This document shows, piece by piece, positions 42,915 through 52,700 of a stretch of DNA of 64,000 nucleotides. How positions within the stretch are numbered: position 1 is the first letter of the stretch; every line of letters starts with the position of its first letter. The stretch is taken from positions 62,001 to 126,000 of the forward strand of contig NZ_BIFH01000013.1 of NCBI RefSeq assembly GCF_003967355.1, in the 5' to 3' direction. The stretch is from Embleya hyalina. GTDB lineage: Bacteria; Actinomycetota; Actinomycetes; Streptomycetales; Streptomycetaceae. The notes under the pieces are model-generated. The model was given only the letters and a program-made list of their open reading frames with translations. It searched no databases and was not told where the DNA came from. The translations under genes and the position numbers were made by a program.

Positions 42915-43940
42915 TCAGCCCGGCCGGCGGGTGCTCTGGTGCGGGATCCGCGGCCGGTGTGCGGCGATGTGGTCGGCGAGTTCCTCGGCCAGGCGCAGGG
43001 TACGCAGGCGGGCCAGGCACTGGCGCGCCCACACGGTGGCCGCGACGGAGCCGGCCAGGACGACGGTGAGCCGGTCGCAGCGGTGTCCGGCGAGCAGGTG
43101 TACGAGGGCGACGACGGTACAGGCGAGCACGGGTACGCTCGCGGCCAGCGCGGCGGTCGCGGCCCGACGTCGGGGAGTGCTCGCGGTCGCGGATATGCCG
43201 CCCGGGCGGGTACAGGGCCCGCACACGATCATCACCATGCCCACGACCCGGGTGGCCGTCGACAGACGGCCCACCCGGTCGACCGTGTCGGACACGAGCA
43301 CCTCGACGCCGCCGACGCCGATCACCGCCACGGCCACCAGCGCCACCAGGGCGGCGCCGCCGCGTCGTCCCCGAGCCGGCGCGCCGTAGAGCAGCGGGGC
43401 CAGGCACACCCACACCACGTCGACGCACAACCAGCCCACCGGGACCCAGGCGGTCGACGCGGGGCCGTGCCGAGGGTCGCCGGCGGCGCAGTGCAGCGCG
43501 GTCATCCGGCCCAGGGTGAGGACGGACGCGACGATCAGCCAGGCGTCCAGGGCGGTGCGCAGCCGCGGTGCACGGCCGCCCGCGACCCGCACGACCTCGG
43601 TCAACAGGCGGACCGCGGCGGTGAGTACGACGGCGAGAGTGATCGCGAGGAAGGCGAGCAGGGGCCACGGGGAGAGCGGCCGCCCGCTCGGTTGCGGGAC
43701 GGCCTGAAGGGCGCCCGCGCCGATGGTGAGCGCGCCGAACGCGATCGCGCGCGAGCGGTTCGGCCCGCGTGCCGTGCGCGGCAGGACGGCGAACGCCAGA
43801 CCGGCGGCGAGCAGGACCGGAAGGCCGGATCCGGAGCGGGCGCCGATGCCGATGCCGACGACGGCGAGCGCGATCAGGCCGGGCTCCGGTGCCGTGGCCG
43901 CTCTGGCGATCGACGGGAGGCGCTGTCGACCGGCCCTCAT
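42915..43940 (-). CDS. Multi-span membrane protein, unknown function
   Basis: A 341-residue protein with about nine predicted membrane helices (e.g. LIALAVVGIGIGA, LLAFLAITLAVVLTAAV, ALVALVAVAVIGVGGVEVLV) and a basic cytoplasmic C-terminus. The pattern resembles the N-terminal membrane part of large Streptomyces GGDEF/EAL sensors, but no such domain follows. The ATG overlaps the stop of a small Pro-rich frame upstream (ATGA). Its function cannot be stated. Confidence 0.8.
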   Translation of the reverse strand: MRAGRQRLPSIARAATAPEPGLIALAVVGIGIGARSGSGLPVLLAAGLAFAVLPRTARGPNRSRAIAFGALTIGAGALQAVPQPSGRPLSPWPLLAFLAITLAVVLTAAVRLLTEVVRVAGGRAPRLRTALDAWLIVASVLTLGRMTALHCAAGDPRHGPASTAWVPVGWLCVDVVWVCLAPLLYGAPARGRRGGAALVALVAVAVIGVGGVEVLVSDTVDRVGRLSTATRVVGMVMIVCGPCTRPGGISATASTPRRRAATAALAASVPVLACTVVALVHLLAGHRCDRLTVVLAGSVAATVWARQCLARLRTLRLAEELADHIAAHRPRIPHQSTRRPG

Positions 43941-44140
43941 CGGTACCCGCGGTCGTCCGGGCCGGGGGAGGGGAGCCGGCGAAGGGGGCGCGGCGGCAGG
44001 TCGGGTCCGGCGTACGGAGTTTCGGCGTACGGGAGTTCGACGTACGGGGGTTCGACGTACGGGGGTTCGGCGTTCGACGGGTGTCGGGTTCGCTGCGTGG
44101 CGGTCTCCTGGTTCGGGCGGTGGCCGAGGGCGGCGGGCAT
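43937..44140 (-). CDS. Possible small Pro-rich protein coupled to the membrane gene
   Basis: A 67-residue frame with four tandem PPYVE/PYAE-like pentapeptides, then a basic Pro/Arg tail. Its stop overlaps the downstream ATG (ATGA), a pattern shared with true operon pairs here. There is no good ribosome site before either possible ATG (44140 or 44209), so it may be spurious. Confidence 0.35.
   Translation of the reverse strand: MPAALGHRPNQETATQRTRHPSNAEPPYVEPPYVELPYAETPYAGPDLPPRPLRRLPSPGPDDRGYR
44011..44070 (-). repeat. Four 15-bp tandem repeats (CGTACGG unit)
   Basis: CGTACGGAGTTTCGG, CGTACGGGAGTTCGA, CGTACGGGGGTTCGA and CGTACGGGGGTTCGG lie head to tail. The period is a multiple of three and keeps the Pro-rich frame on the minus strand open. 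Confidence 0.9.
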
Positions 44141-44759
44141 CGGGTGCCGACCGCGCGCGGCGCGTGGGTGCGCCGATTCCCGGAGCGGTTCCGGCGTCGG
44201 AGCGGACAACGAGGATCCCGCGATCGATACACGCCGGTTACCGTGTGTTCACTCCATCGACACGCGACGCCACGCTTCCGGGTGACCGTCGGGGCGGCGC
44301 GGGGCGTGCCACGCCGGCGCGCCGATCGACCGGGCCCGACGACGAGCGGCTTGCCGCGTATCCCCGCGCGCCCGCGCCACGCGTCCGGCGCATCCGACGA
44401 GCGGTGCGGCCGCACGCCGCCCGCACCGCTCGTCCCGAGGCCGAGATCCCCCGATACCCGTCGAACCCGAACTCGGCCCCCGGTGCGCGCGCCCCGGTCC
44501 CACCGGAGAGCGGCGGGAGCGGGGTCGTTCGCTCGGTCGACGCAAGCCTCGACCGGTCGACGGCAACGACGGAAGGCCCGCGACCGTCTCGAACATGTTC
44601 GGAACACATTCCGGATGCGTCCCGAACACCCGGTCGCGAGCCGGGTGCGGCTTCCGGGTCGGCGCATCCGACGGCACGTGCCGATGCCCCGATCGACGTT
44701 GGCGAAAGCCCGCCGGTGGTGGTGTCGGAATGTGCCGCGGGTCCGTACCATGGCCCGGC
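44141..44759. other. 619-bp region without a confident gene
   Basis: No supported gene is seen, and codon-position bias is poor in all frames. A 12-bp palindrome CGAACATGTTCG lies at 44590-44601. The last part should hold the promoter of the rightward membrane-protein gene. Confidence 0.5.
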
Positions 44760-45563
44760 ATGACGGGGGTCGGGGATTCGAAGCGGCAGCAGGGCAACCT
44801 CGTACTGCTGGTGGCGGCACTGCTGTTCGCGGTGATCGTGCTGCCCCGCGTACTGGAGGACGACAGGCACGACAAGGGCGCCGCGGGCGCGCCGGCGGCG
44901 TTGGCCGCCGTTACGAAGGGGGCGCCGACGGCGGGGCTGCCCACGGGTTCGCCGACGGTGCGTGGGCTGCCGGCGGATCCCCGGCAGACGCCCGGGCGGT
45001 CGGCGGCCGGGAGCGATTCCCGGCCCGGCGGCTCGGTGCCGACCGCCGTGCGCGACCCGCGTGCGGACGCGTTCGCGGCGGTGGCGCACAACGGGACCTG
45101 TCTGAACGCGTGGCAGACCGGGACGGAGCGCGGCAGCGGCTGGAACACCGACATCCCGCGTGCCGTGGACTGCGACTCGGACAGCGCGTTCGTGCGCGTG
45201 GCCGGGGTGAACGCCACGAACTGCCCGATCAGCGATCCGGGGGTGACCAGTTGGCGCTACCGCGAGGTCGAACTGTGCCTGGAACGGCAGTTCCGCAAGG
45301 GCCAGTGCTTCCTGGTCTCCCGCTCGGGCGGGACCGAGAACACCCCGCGCTATTCCGCCAACCTGTTCACCTGGATCGACTGCGACGCGGCGCGCATCCC
45401 GGCGAGCTTCGATTCGCTCCTGGCCGTCACCGGGGTCTACCGGGCCCCGGCCGACGTCCGGGCCGGCGCGTGCGCCAGAGTGGCCAACGACCGGACGTAC
45501 TACTGGTATTGGGTCGCCCACCAGAACACCACGCTGGTCTGCGCGACCTATCCGAATCGCTGA
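44760..45563 (+). CDS. Membrane-anchored Cys-rich extracellular protein
   Basis: A 267-residue protein. A short cytoplasmic start and one TM helix (LVLLVAALLFAVIVLP, residues ~14-30) lead to a Ala/Pro/Gly linker and an outer domain with six Cys residues (GTCLNAW, AVDCDSD, TNCPISD, ELCLERQF, QCFLVSR, WIDCDAA and later ones) that likely form disulfides. Related Streptomyces septum-like proteins of unknown role share this WNTD/CDS pattern. There is no catalytic motif. It ends 30 bp from the convergent membrane gene. Confidence 0.8.
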   Translation: MTGVGDSKRQQGNLVLLVAALLFAVIVLPRVLEDDRHDKGAAGAPAALAAVTKGAPTAGLPTGSPTVRGLPADPRQTPGRSAAGSDSRPGGSVPTAVRDPRADAFAAVAHNGTCLNAWQTGTERGSGWNTDIPRAVDCDSDSAFVRVAGVNATNCPISDPGVTSWRYREVELCLERQFRKGQCFLVSRSGGTENTPRYSANLFTWIDCDAARIPASFDSLLAVTGVYRAPADVRAGACARVANDRTYYWYWVAHQNTTLVCATYPNR

Positions 45564-45593
45564 CGGGCGCGTCGAACCCGGGTCCACGCGGCG

Positions 45594-46088
45594 TCATTTG
45601 CGGGTCGCGGCATGCATCACCCCGAAGCCGAGCCCGAGGGCGAGCAGCACGATCGGCCCGGACGCGAACAGGTAGTACATCCCGACGGCGACGGCCAACG
45701 CGCAGTAGGCGGCGGAGACGTAACACAGGACGCGCTGCAACTCCGGCGACCCGTGCCGATTGAGGCGCACGACCAGGGCACAACACACCGCCGCCCACAA
45801 CGCCGCCCGCTCCTGTCCGAACGACGCCGTCTCGAACAGGTCCGCCGCCGTATTGTGCAACCCGTTGTGGGCCATCGACGCGGCCGCCTCGGCGAGCGCT
45901 CGAACCCGATCCGGCGGCGCGGCCCCCGGTCGCAGATCCTCGATCAACGACCGCCAGTACTCGGACAGGAGCAACACGGCCAGCCCGAGCCCGTGAAACA
46001 CCTTGGCCGTGCCCTCCGCGGACCCCAACCGCCCCCGGGCGGGCGTCTGTTCGACTCCGGCATCCCCCGAACCCCCGTCAGTTGCCAT
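45594..46088 (-). CDS. Small membrane protein, unknown function
   Basis: A 164-residue protein with four predicted TM helices (FHGLGLAVLLLSEYW, AALWAAVCCALVVRL, CYVSAAYCALAVAVGMYYL, IVLLALGLGFGVMHAA). An acidic N-terminus and one conserved-looking amphipathic segment (AEAAASMAHNGLHNTAADLF) are visible. No family is recognised. It starts at ATG 46088 and is divergent from a secreted-protein gene. Confidence 0.75.
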   Translation of the reverse strand: MATDGGSGDAGVEQTPARGRLGSAEGTAKVFHGLGLAVLLLSEYWRSLIEDLRPGAAPPDRVRALAEAAASMAHNGLHNTAADLFETASFGQERAALWAAVCCALVVRLNRHGSPELQRVLCYVSAAYCALAVAVGMYYLFASGPIVLLALGLGFGVMHAATRK

Positions 46089-46202
46089 CTGCGCAGCGTA
46101 GCGAACCACGCGCGGGGGCGAGTCCGGGATTTCGAGGTGGAACCGATCCGGGACCCGCCACATCGGAGGGAGGTGACCTCGAGGAACGGTGGGGGTGTTC
46201 GG

Positions 46203-46952
46203 ATGATGCGCACGGGTGGGCGGGTCGTGGTCGCCGGGCTGGTGGCGGCGGTGGTGGTCGGTGGCACGGCGGTATGGCGGCCGTGGGGGTCGGGTGGGTC
46301 GGGGCGCGAGGACGACGGGGCGGTGTTGTCGGCGCCCGGTCGGGTGTACCCCGTGCTGGCCGATCCCTATGGGGACCGGTACAACGCGAAGTTGTCGCCG
46401 ACGCTGATCCGGCGGCGCGAGGCGTTTCGGCAGCGGATCGCGGAGGTGCTGCAGCGGCATCTGCCGCCGCCCGCCGCCGTCGCGATCAGCGAGGCCACGT
46501 CCGGTGACTACCGGGTCACGGTCGACGGCAGGGAGTATCGGGTCGGGTTGAACCTCGACACCGTGCGCGTCGCGAAGCATCCGCCGAAGGGGATGGCCCA
46601 TCCGGTTCCGGACATGAGCGTGGACCCGTACACCCCGTGGTGCCGACCCCCGGAGAAGCGGGGCAGGGATCTCGGCTGCGTCGACGGGTCGCTCCCGGAC
46701 GGCGGGGCGGTCGCCGTCCACTTCCCCGCGCGGGCCGACCTTCCGCCCGCCGGAATCGGTACCACCGGCCCGTCGGCGGTGTTCCGGTATCGGGGTGCTC
46801 AGGTCGGCCTGACCGCGTTCGCCGACCTCGAATCCCGCTCCCTCCCGCCGATCACCGGCGAGCAGTGGCTCGCGGTGGTGCGCGACCCGTCATTCCTCGA
46901 ACTGGTCGACTACTGGCGGGCGCACCCCACCATCAAGGGCCACGGGTGGTGA
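46203..46952 (+). CDS. Secreted or membrane-anchored hypothetical protein
   Basis: A 249-residue protein. The N-terminus MMRTGGRVVVAGLVAAVVVG is a signal anchor. The outer part has PVLADPYGDRYNAKLSPTLI, VTVDGREYRVGLNLDTVRV and two close Cys (WCRPPEKRG, LGCVDG). No family is recognised. GGGGG stands 7 bp before ATG 46203; an in-frame GTG at 46173 is a less likely start. Its stop is followed at once by a bidirectional terminator. Confidence 0.75.
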   Translation: MMRTGGRVVVAGLVAAVVVGGTAVWRPWGSGGSGREDDGAVLSAPGRVYPVLADPYGDRYNAKLSPTLIRRREAFRQRIAEVLQRHLPPPAAVAISEATSGDYRVTVDGREYRVGLNLDTVRVAKHPPKGMAHPVPDMSVDPYTPWCRPPEKRGRDLGCVDGSLPDGGAVAVHFPARADLPPAGIGTTGPSAVFRYRGAQVGLTAFADLESRSLPPITGEQWLAVVRDPSFLELVDYWRAHPTIKGHGW

Positions 46953-46993
46953 CCGCCGGCGCCGGGGACGCACTCCCGGCGCCGGCGGTTTTC
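46953..46993. terminator. Bidirectional terminator, end of the poly-amino-acid operon
   Basis: Perfect 15-bp arms (46953-46967 and 46976-46990) with an 8-nt loop, followed by TTT on the plus strand. It starts directly after the upstream stop and serves the convergent aspartokinase operon as well. Confidence 0.9.
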
Positions 46994-47006
46994 GCCGCTC
47001 CCGCGA

Positions 47007-48272
47007 TCAGCGGCCCGAACCCGCGTGGACCAGGGCCTCCTCCGTCGCGTCGAGGTCGAACGCGGTGTGCAGGGCGCGCACCGCGTCGACCACCTGGGCG
47101 GTGCGGCACAGGACGGAGATCCGGATCTCCGACGTCGACATGATCTCGATGTTGACGCCCACGGCCGCCAGCGTCTCGCAGAAGGTCGCGGTGACCCCCG
47201 GACCGGCCCGCATGCCGGTGCCGATCAGCGAGACCTTGCCGACGTCCGCGTCGTGGCTCACCCTCTCGAAGCCGAGCTCGGCGCGCGTCGCGTCGAGTGC
47301 GGCCAGCGCGGCGGCCACGCCCTGCTCGGGCAGGACGAACGTCAGATCGGCGCGGGCGTCGTCCGGTCGTGCCGCGTTCCGCACCACCATGTCGATCTCG
47401 CCCCCGGCGTCGGCGACCGCGCGGACCAGCCGGCCCACCGCCCCCGCGCCGTCCGGGACCCCGTGCACGGTGACCTTCGCGCCGGACAGGTCGTGCGCGA
47501 CACCGGTGATCCGCGACGGTTCCGCGCCGGCGTCGTCGGGCCTGCCGGACACGGTGGTTCCGGGCTTGTCCCCGTACGAGGACCGGACCTGGATCGGTAC
47601 GCCCCAGCGGCGGGCGTACTCGACCGAACGCAGGGCCAGCACCCGACTCCCCGCCGCCGCCATCTCCTGCATGGCGTCGTAGCCGACGTGGTCGAGCAGC
47701 CGTGCGCTCGGCACGATCCGGGGATCCGCGCTGTACACGCCGTCCACGTCCGTGTAGATCTCGCAGACGTCGGCCTTGAGCGCGGCGGCCAGCGCGATGG
47801 CCGTGGTGTCGGAACCGCCGCGGCCCAGGGTGGTGATGTCGTCGGTGTCCCGGTTCAGTCCCTGGAATCCGGCGACCAACACGATGCGGCCCCGGTCGAG
47901 TTCCCGCCGCACCCGATGCGGGACCACCTCGACGATCTGCGCCCCGCCGTATTCGGCGGTGGTGAACACGCCCGCCTGCGGGCCGGACAACGAACACGCC
48001 GGCGCGCCCAGGTCGCGGATCGCCATCGCGGCCAGCGCGTTGGAGATGCGCTCGCCCGAGGTGAACAACATGTCCAGCTCGCGCGGGTGCGGGAAGGGCG
48101 AGATCTTCCGTGCCAGGTCGAGCAGTTCGTCGGTGGTGTCGCCCATGGCGGACAACACCACGACGACGTCGTGACCCTCGTGACGCGTGGCTACCACGCG
48201 TTCGGCGACCTGCTTGACGCGCTCGATGCTGTGCACCGAGGAGCCGCCGTACTTCTGCACGATGAGAACCAT
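47007..48272 (-). CDS. ask: Aspartate kinase, with substitutions at known feedback sites
   Basis: A 421-residue monofunctional aspartokinase (alpha/beta type with two ACT domains) that phosphorylates L-aspartate, the entry to aspartate semialdehyde. The kinase core has [27 protein letters not shown] and [14 protein letters not shown]. The ACT part runs from ~255. Aligned by eye with Corynebacterium LysC, which has the same length, three positions where single changes relieve Lys/Thr inhibition differ: Val279 (Ala), Ala301 (Ser) and Ala308 (Thr); Thr311, Gly345 and Ser381 are unchanged. It is the last gene of an operon with a diaminobutyrate aminotransferase and a Pls-type synthetase, so it supplies precursor rather than serving housekeeping needs. 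Confidence 0.95.
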   Translation of the reverse strand: MVLIVQKYGGSSVHSIERVKQVAERVVATRHEGHDVVVVLSAMGDTTDELLDLARKISPFPHPRELDMLFTSGERISNALAAMAIRDLGAPACSLSGPQAGVFTTAEYGGAQIVEVVPHRVRRELDRGRIVLVAGFQGLNRDTDDITTLGRGGSDTTAIALAAALKADVCEIYTDVDGVYSADPRIVPSARLLDHVGYDAMQEMAAAGSRVLALRSVEYARRWGVPIQVRSSYGDKPGTTVSGRPDDAGAEPSRITGVAHDLSGAKVTVHGVPDGAGAVGRLVRAVADAGGEIDMVVRNAARPDDARADLTFVLPEQGVAAALAALDATRAELGFERVSHDADVGKVSLIGTGMRAGPGVTATFCETLAAVGVNIEIMSTSEIRISVLCRTAQVVDAVRALHTAFDLDATEEALVHAGSGR

Positions 48273-48351
48273 GGAGTGAGGTCTCCTCGAGGCCGCCCCG
48301 GACGGGCGGCCGGTCGGCGCCGGGTCGGCCGGTGGCCCGGTGCGGATGGGC

Positions 48352-49710
48352 CTACGGGTGACCGGCTTCGACGGCGTCGACGAGGATCGTGCACGCGGTG
48401 TCCACGACCTCGGCGGTGACGTTGAGCGGCGGGAGGATCCGCACCACGCAGTCCTCGCGTCCGCCGCGCTCGACGATCAGTCCCCGGCGCAGCGCCCGGG
48501 CCTGGATCGCGCGGGCGAACTCCGCTGCGGGCAGCCCGGTTTCCGGGTCGGCGATCTCGATGCCCCACATCAGGCCCCGGCCGCGCACCTCGCGCACCCA
48601 GGGGTCGGCCATCAGCGGTGTGAGCCGGTCGGCGATCTGCGCGCCGCGCCGCCGCACGTTGCCGAGGATGTCGTCGCGCCGGACGATGCGCACGGCCTCG
48701 GCCCCGGCGGCGAACGCGAGTTGGTTGCCGCGGAAGGTGCCGATGTGCGCGCCGGCCGCCCAGCCGTCGAGCGCGTCGTCGTACAGGATCACCGCGATCG
48801 GGGTGCCGATGCCGCTGAGCGCCTTGGAGGCGACCACGACGTCCGGTTCGATCCCGTACTGCTCGAACGCGAACCAGGTACCGGTGCGCCCGCAGCCGGT
48901 CTGCACCTCGTCGACGATCAGCGGGATCCGCAACTCCCGGGTGAGCGCGCGCAGTCGGCGGACGAAGTCGGCGGTGGCGGGCACCACGCCGCCCTCGCCC
49001 TGCACGAGTTCGAGGAGCACCGCGGCGGGCAGCGGGATGCCGGCGTTGCCGTCGGTGAGCGAACGCTCCAGGTAGCCCACGCAGTTCGTGGTGCACGTGT
49101 CGGGGCTCAGGGCCAGCGGGCACCGACCGCAGTAGGAGAACGGGAAGAAGTGGGTGCCGGGTACGCCGTTGGGGACGGGCCGCTTCGCCGACACCAGACC
49201 GGTCAGCGCCATGGCGGCGTGCGTGCTGCCGTGGAAGCCGCCCTGGAAGGTGACGATGTCGCCGCGACCGGTGGCGATCTTGCAGAGCTTGATCGCCGCC
49301 TCGATGGCGTTGGCCCCGGTGGGACCGCAGAAGTGCACCTTCGTGCGCTCGCGCATCCCGGCGGGCAGCATCGACAGCTGGGCTTCCAGGAACGCGTCCT
49401 TGACCGGCGTCGGGAAGTCCAACCCGTGGGTGAGCACGCCCAGTTGCGCGGTGACGGAGCGGACCAGCTCGGGGTGGTTGTGGCCCAGCGACAGGACGCC
49501 GGCGCCGGCGAGGAAGTCGATGAAGACGTTGCCGTCGACATCGCGCACGAAGCTGCCGGCCGCCTCGGCCAGCGCGATGGGCAGATTACGCGGATACGTA
49601 CGGGCGTTGGACTCGCGCCGGGCCTGGCGCGCGAGCAGTTCGGCGGAGCGCGGACCGGGTAGGTCGCACGCCACATGGGGCTCGGTCATGGTGACCTGGG
49701 CAAGCGTCAT
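48352..49710 (-). CDS. dat: L-2,4-diaminobutyrate:2-oxoglutarate aminotransferase
   Basis: A 452-residue class III PLP aminotransferase. It is expected to convert aspartate 4-semialdehyde and glutamate to L-2,4-diaminobutyrate (Dab). Features: [52 protein letters not shown], the [11 protein letters not shown] motif, and the PLP Lys296 in [11 protein letters not shown]. The [20 protein letters not shown] segment and overall length fit the PvdH/Dat group more than the shorter EctB. GGAGA precedes the ATG. It sits 79 bp on either side from the Pls-type synthetase and the aspartokinase, forming a complete Asp to Dab supply and polymerisation set. Confidence 0.93.
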   Translation of the reverse strand: MTLAQVTMTEPHVACDLPGPRSAELLARQARRESNARTYPRNLPIALAEAAGSFVRDVDGNVFIDFLAGAGVLSLGHNHPELVRSVTAQLGVLTHGLDFPTPVKDAFLEAQLSMLPAGMRERTKVHFCGPTGANAIEAAIKLCKIATGRGDIVTFQGGFHGSTHAAMALTGLVSAKRPVPNGVPGTHFFPFSYCGRCPLALSPDTCTTNCVGYLERSLTDGNAGIPLPAAVLLELVQGEGGVVPATADFVRRLRALTRELRIPLIVDEVQTGCGRTGTWFAFEQYGIEPDVVVASKALSGIGTPIAVILYDDALDGWAAGAHIGTFRGNQLAFAAGAEAVRIVRRDDILGNVRRRGAQIADRLTPLMADPWVREVRGRGLMWGIEIADPETGLPAAEFARAIQARALRRGLIVERGGREDCVVRILPPLNVTAEVVDTACTILVDAVEAGHP

Positions 49711-49732
49711 GGGTATCTCCGATGGGGACTAC

Positions 49733-49770
49733 GGGGATGGGGGGTGGGGGATGGGGGATGGGGGAATGGG
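49733..49770 (+). other. G-run cluster in the intercistronic gap (possible G-quadruplex)
   Basis: Six runs of three to six Gs separated by 1-3 nt (GGGG, GGGGGG, GGGGG, GGGGG, GGGGG, GGG) lie in the 79-bp gap between the synthetase and aminotransferase genes. They are on the template strand for that operon. The composition meets the usual G-quadruplex pattern; effect on transcription is inference. Confidence 0.7.
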
Positions 49771-49789
49771 CACCGGGAAGTGGGATGCC

Positions 49790-52700
49790 TCACCCGGGGC
49801 GGGCCGGGATGCCGCGCCACCGGGTTGCGTCGGGCAGGTGTTCGCCCTTCATGACCAGGGACAGTGCGTCGAGCGAGGCGCCCGCGCCGACCCGCGCGTC
49901 GTAGAGCACGACGGACCGGGTGCCGACCGAGGCACCCGCGCCGATCCGGACCTCGGACATCTTCATCACGCGGTCCTCGAACAGGTGGGTCTGCAACGAC
50001 GTCACCTCCGCCACCGCCGCGTCGTCGCCCACCTCGACCAGGTCGAACTCGGTCAGGTACGTGGTGCCGAGCCAGACCCGGCGGCCGATCCGGGCGCCGA
50101 ACAGCCGCAACACCGGGCCCATCAGGGGTGTGCCGGCGAGGATGTTGAGCAGACTCGGCACGACCAGGTTCTCGTACAGCCCGGTGATCAGCTCCGTGCG
50201 GCGCACCCAGATGCTCCACAGCGGTTCGACCCTGGCCCGATAGCGGCCGATGACCAGCCACTTCAACACCACCACGGCCAGCGTGGAGCCCACCCCGACG
50301 GCCAGGAACAGGGCCGGACCGAGCAGGAACAGCACCCACGGCGAGCAGGCCCCGGCGAGCCGGACGGCCGCGTACAGACTGCCGAGCGCACCCAGCGCGG
50401 CGATCGTGGCGGGCAGCGTCACCCGGAAGTACTCGATCGCCAGCCGGGCCGCGATCAGCCCCCGGCTGGGGTCGTACGTCAATTTCGCCGGGAAGTCCCG
50501 GCTCTCCTCGCGGCGCGGCAGGAAGATCGCGGGCGAACCGAGCCAGGTGGTCTCGGGGTCGATCGGCCGGGTCGGCGCGAGCGAGTGCACGCCGAGCAGA
50601 CTGTTCTCGCCGAGCCGGCACGAGCCGGGAACGAGCGCGCCGTTGCCGACGAAGCTGCGCGCGCCGATCTCGGCCGGGGCGAGCGCGACCTGCCCGTGAT
50701 GGAACACGGCCGGGCCCACCACGCTGACGTCCGCCACGAAGCTGCGCTCGCCGATGATCAGCATCTCGGGGTCGACGAAACTGACCGTGGCCACCTCGGA
50801 CCAGCGTCCGGTACGGGCACCGAGCAGGCGCAGGAACGGGACGAGGTACAGCGTCGAGTAGAGCGAGTGGGTCAGCGTCAGACTGGCCGTCATCATGCCG
50901 TCGCCGATCCACTTGCGCACGCCCAGGCCACTGCGTTCGGGATGGATCCCGGCCCGGGAGCGCGGCAGCACCACCCGTTTGACCACCAGCACCAGCACAC
51001 ACGTGAACAGCACCACCAGCGGCCCGGCCGGGAGCGTGGCGGCGATCGCCCACCCGAAGCCGTATCGCCAGGCGACGACCCCCACGAGCGCGCCGGCGGC
51101 ACCGGCGACCAACAGCGGGACCAGGGCGAGCAGTAGGGCGCCGGCGCCGAAGCCGATCAGGACCCGCAGCGGCCAGGCACGGCCGTCGTCCTCGGCCGCC
51201 ATCGCGTCGAGCAGGGCCGGCGCCCCCTCCTGGCGGGTGACGGGTGAGCCGGCCCAGTGCTCGTCGGCGGGCAGCACGTGGTCCGCCGGAACCGACGACT
51301 GCTCGCCGACCGAGGTCCGGTCGCCGATCACCGCGCCCGCGAGCACGACGCTGTTGGTTCCGACGAAGCAGCCGGCGCCGATGCGGACCGGCGCCAGCCG
51401 CAACCACCCGTGCTCGACCACGTACGGCTGGATCCGTGCGCCGTAGCCGATGCTCGTCCCGTCGCCGATCTCCACGAACGCGGGCAGCCCGAGCACCGCC
51501 GACACATGGCAGTCGCGGCCGATCCGGGCACCGACCAACCGCAACCACGGGGCCAGGAGCGGGGATCCGGTGAGGAACGCGAGCGGACTGAACGCGAGCA
51601 TCCGGCCGTACAGCCAGAACCGCAGGTAGGTCACGCCCCACAGCGGATACCACCCGGGGCGTACGCCGAGCATCAACAACCGCGCGCCGAACAGCGTGAC
51701 GAGCAGGCTCCCGACGATCCACCCGATCTCCAGGGCGATGAACCCGGGCAGGTGCAGGTGGGTGACGCGGTCGAGCGGGCCGCCGGGCGCCGGCTCGTGG
51801 ATCGGCAGGTCCCAGGCCAGGAACAGTCGGTACAGCAGCACGACCGCGGGCAGGCCCAGGGCGAGCAGCCACGCGTACAGCGCGACGAACTGCGCGACAC
51901 CGCAGGCGAATACCCGCCGGCCGCTGTGCCGGAGCGGCGCCGGCGCGGGGGTCGCGGGCGGCCGTGCGACACCGGCCGCCCGGACCTCGGCCGCCGCCTC
52001 GGCCTCGACGTGCCGGGCCAGGCCGCGAATGGTGGGGTGGGCGTACAGGTCGCCCATCGCCACGCCGCGCAACTCCGGTTCCCGGCGCAGTCGGGAGATC
52101 AGCCGGGCCGCCGCCATGGAGTGACCGCCGAGGTCGCAGAAGAAGTCGTCCTCGACGGAGAGCTCCGCGCCGCCGAGCACGTCCGCCCAGGCCCGGGTCA
52201 GGTGCCGCTCCAGCGCCGTCTCGGGCGCGACGTGGGTACCGGTACGCCGGTTCAGCGGCGCGGAGGCCGGCGCGGGCAGCGCGGCACGGTCGACCTTGTC
52301 CGCGGCCAGCAACGGGAATTCGGGCAACACCTCGACGTAGGACGGGATCATGTACGCGGGCAGCCGGCTCTGCAGGGCCACCCGCAACCGGGCCCGCAAC
52401 GCGTCGTGGGCGTCGGGGGCGCCGCGGATGTGACGCACGCCGTTGGACCCGTTGGACCCGTTCGACCCCTTGGATCCGTTGGATCCGTTCGACCCCGCGT
52501 CGTGCGCCGGGGCCGACGCCCCGTCGCCGCCGACGAGTGTCACGTAGCCGACCAGGTCCTGCACGACGCCGTCCCGCTCCAGCGGGGTCACGACCGCGTT
52601 CTCGATCGCGGGGTCCTCGCGCAGCACCTCCTCGATCTCGGCCGCCTCGATGCGGTAGCCGCGGATCTTGAGCTGGGTGTCGACCCGGCCGAGGTATTCG

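Noticed and set aside
44590-44601. CGAACATGTTCG palindrome resembling an actinobacterial LexA box
   Set aside because: The SOS box needs CGAAC and GTTCG with a 4-bp spacer; here it is 2 bp, and the nearest gene is not a repair gene.
47007-49710. Ectoine pathway (EctB plus specialised aspartokinase)
   Set aside because: No ectA or ectC is present; the aminotransferase is longer than EctB and the Pls-type synthetase is in the same operon.
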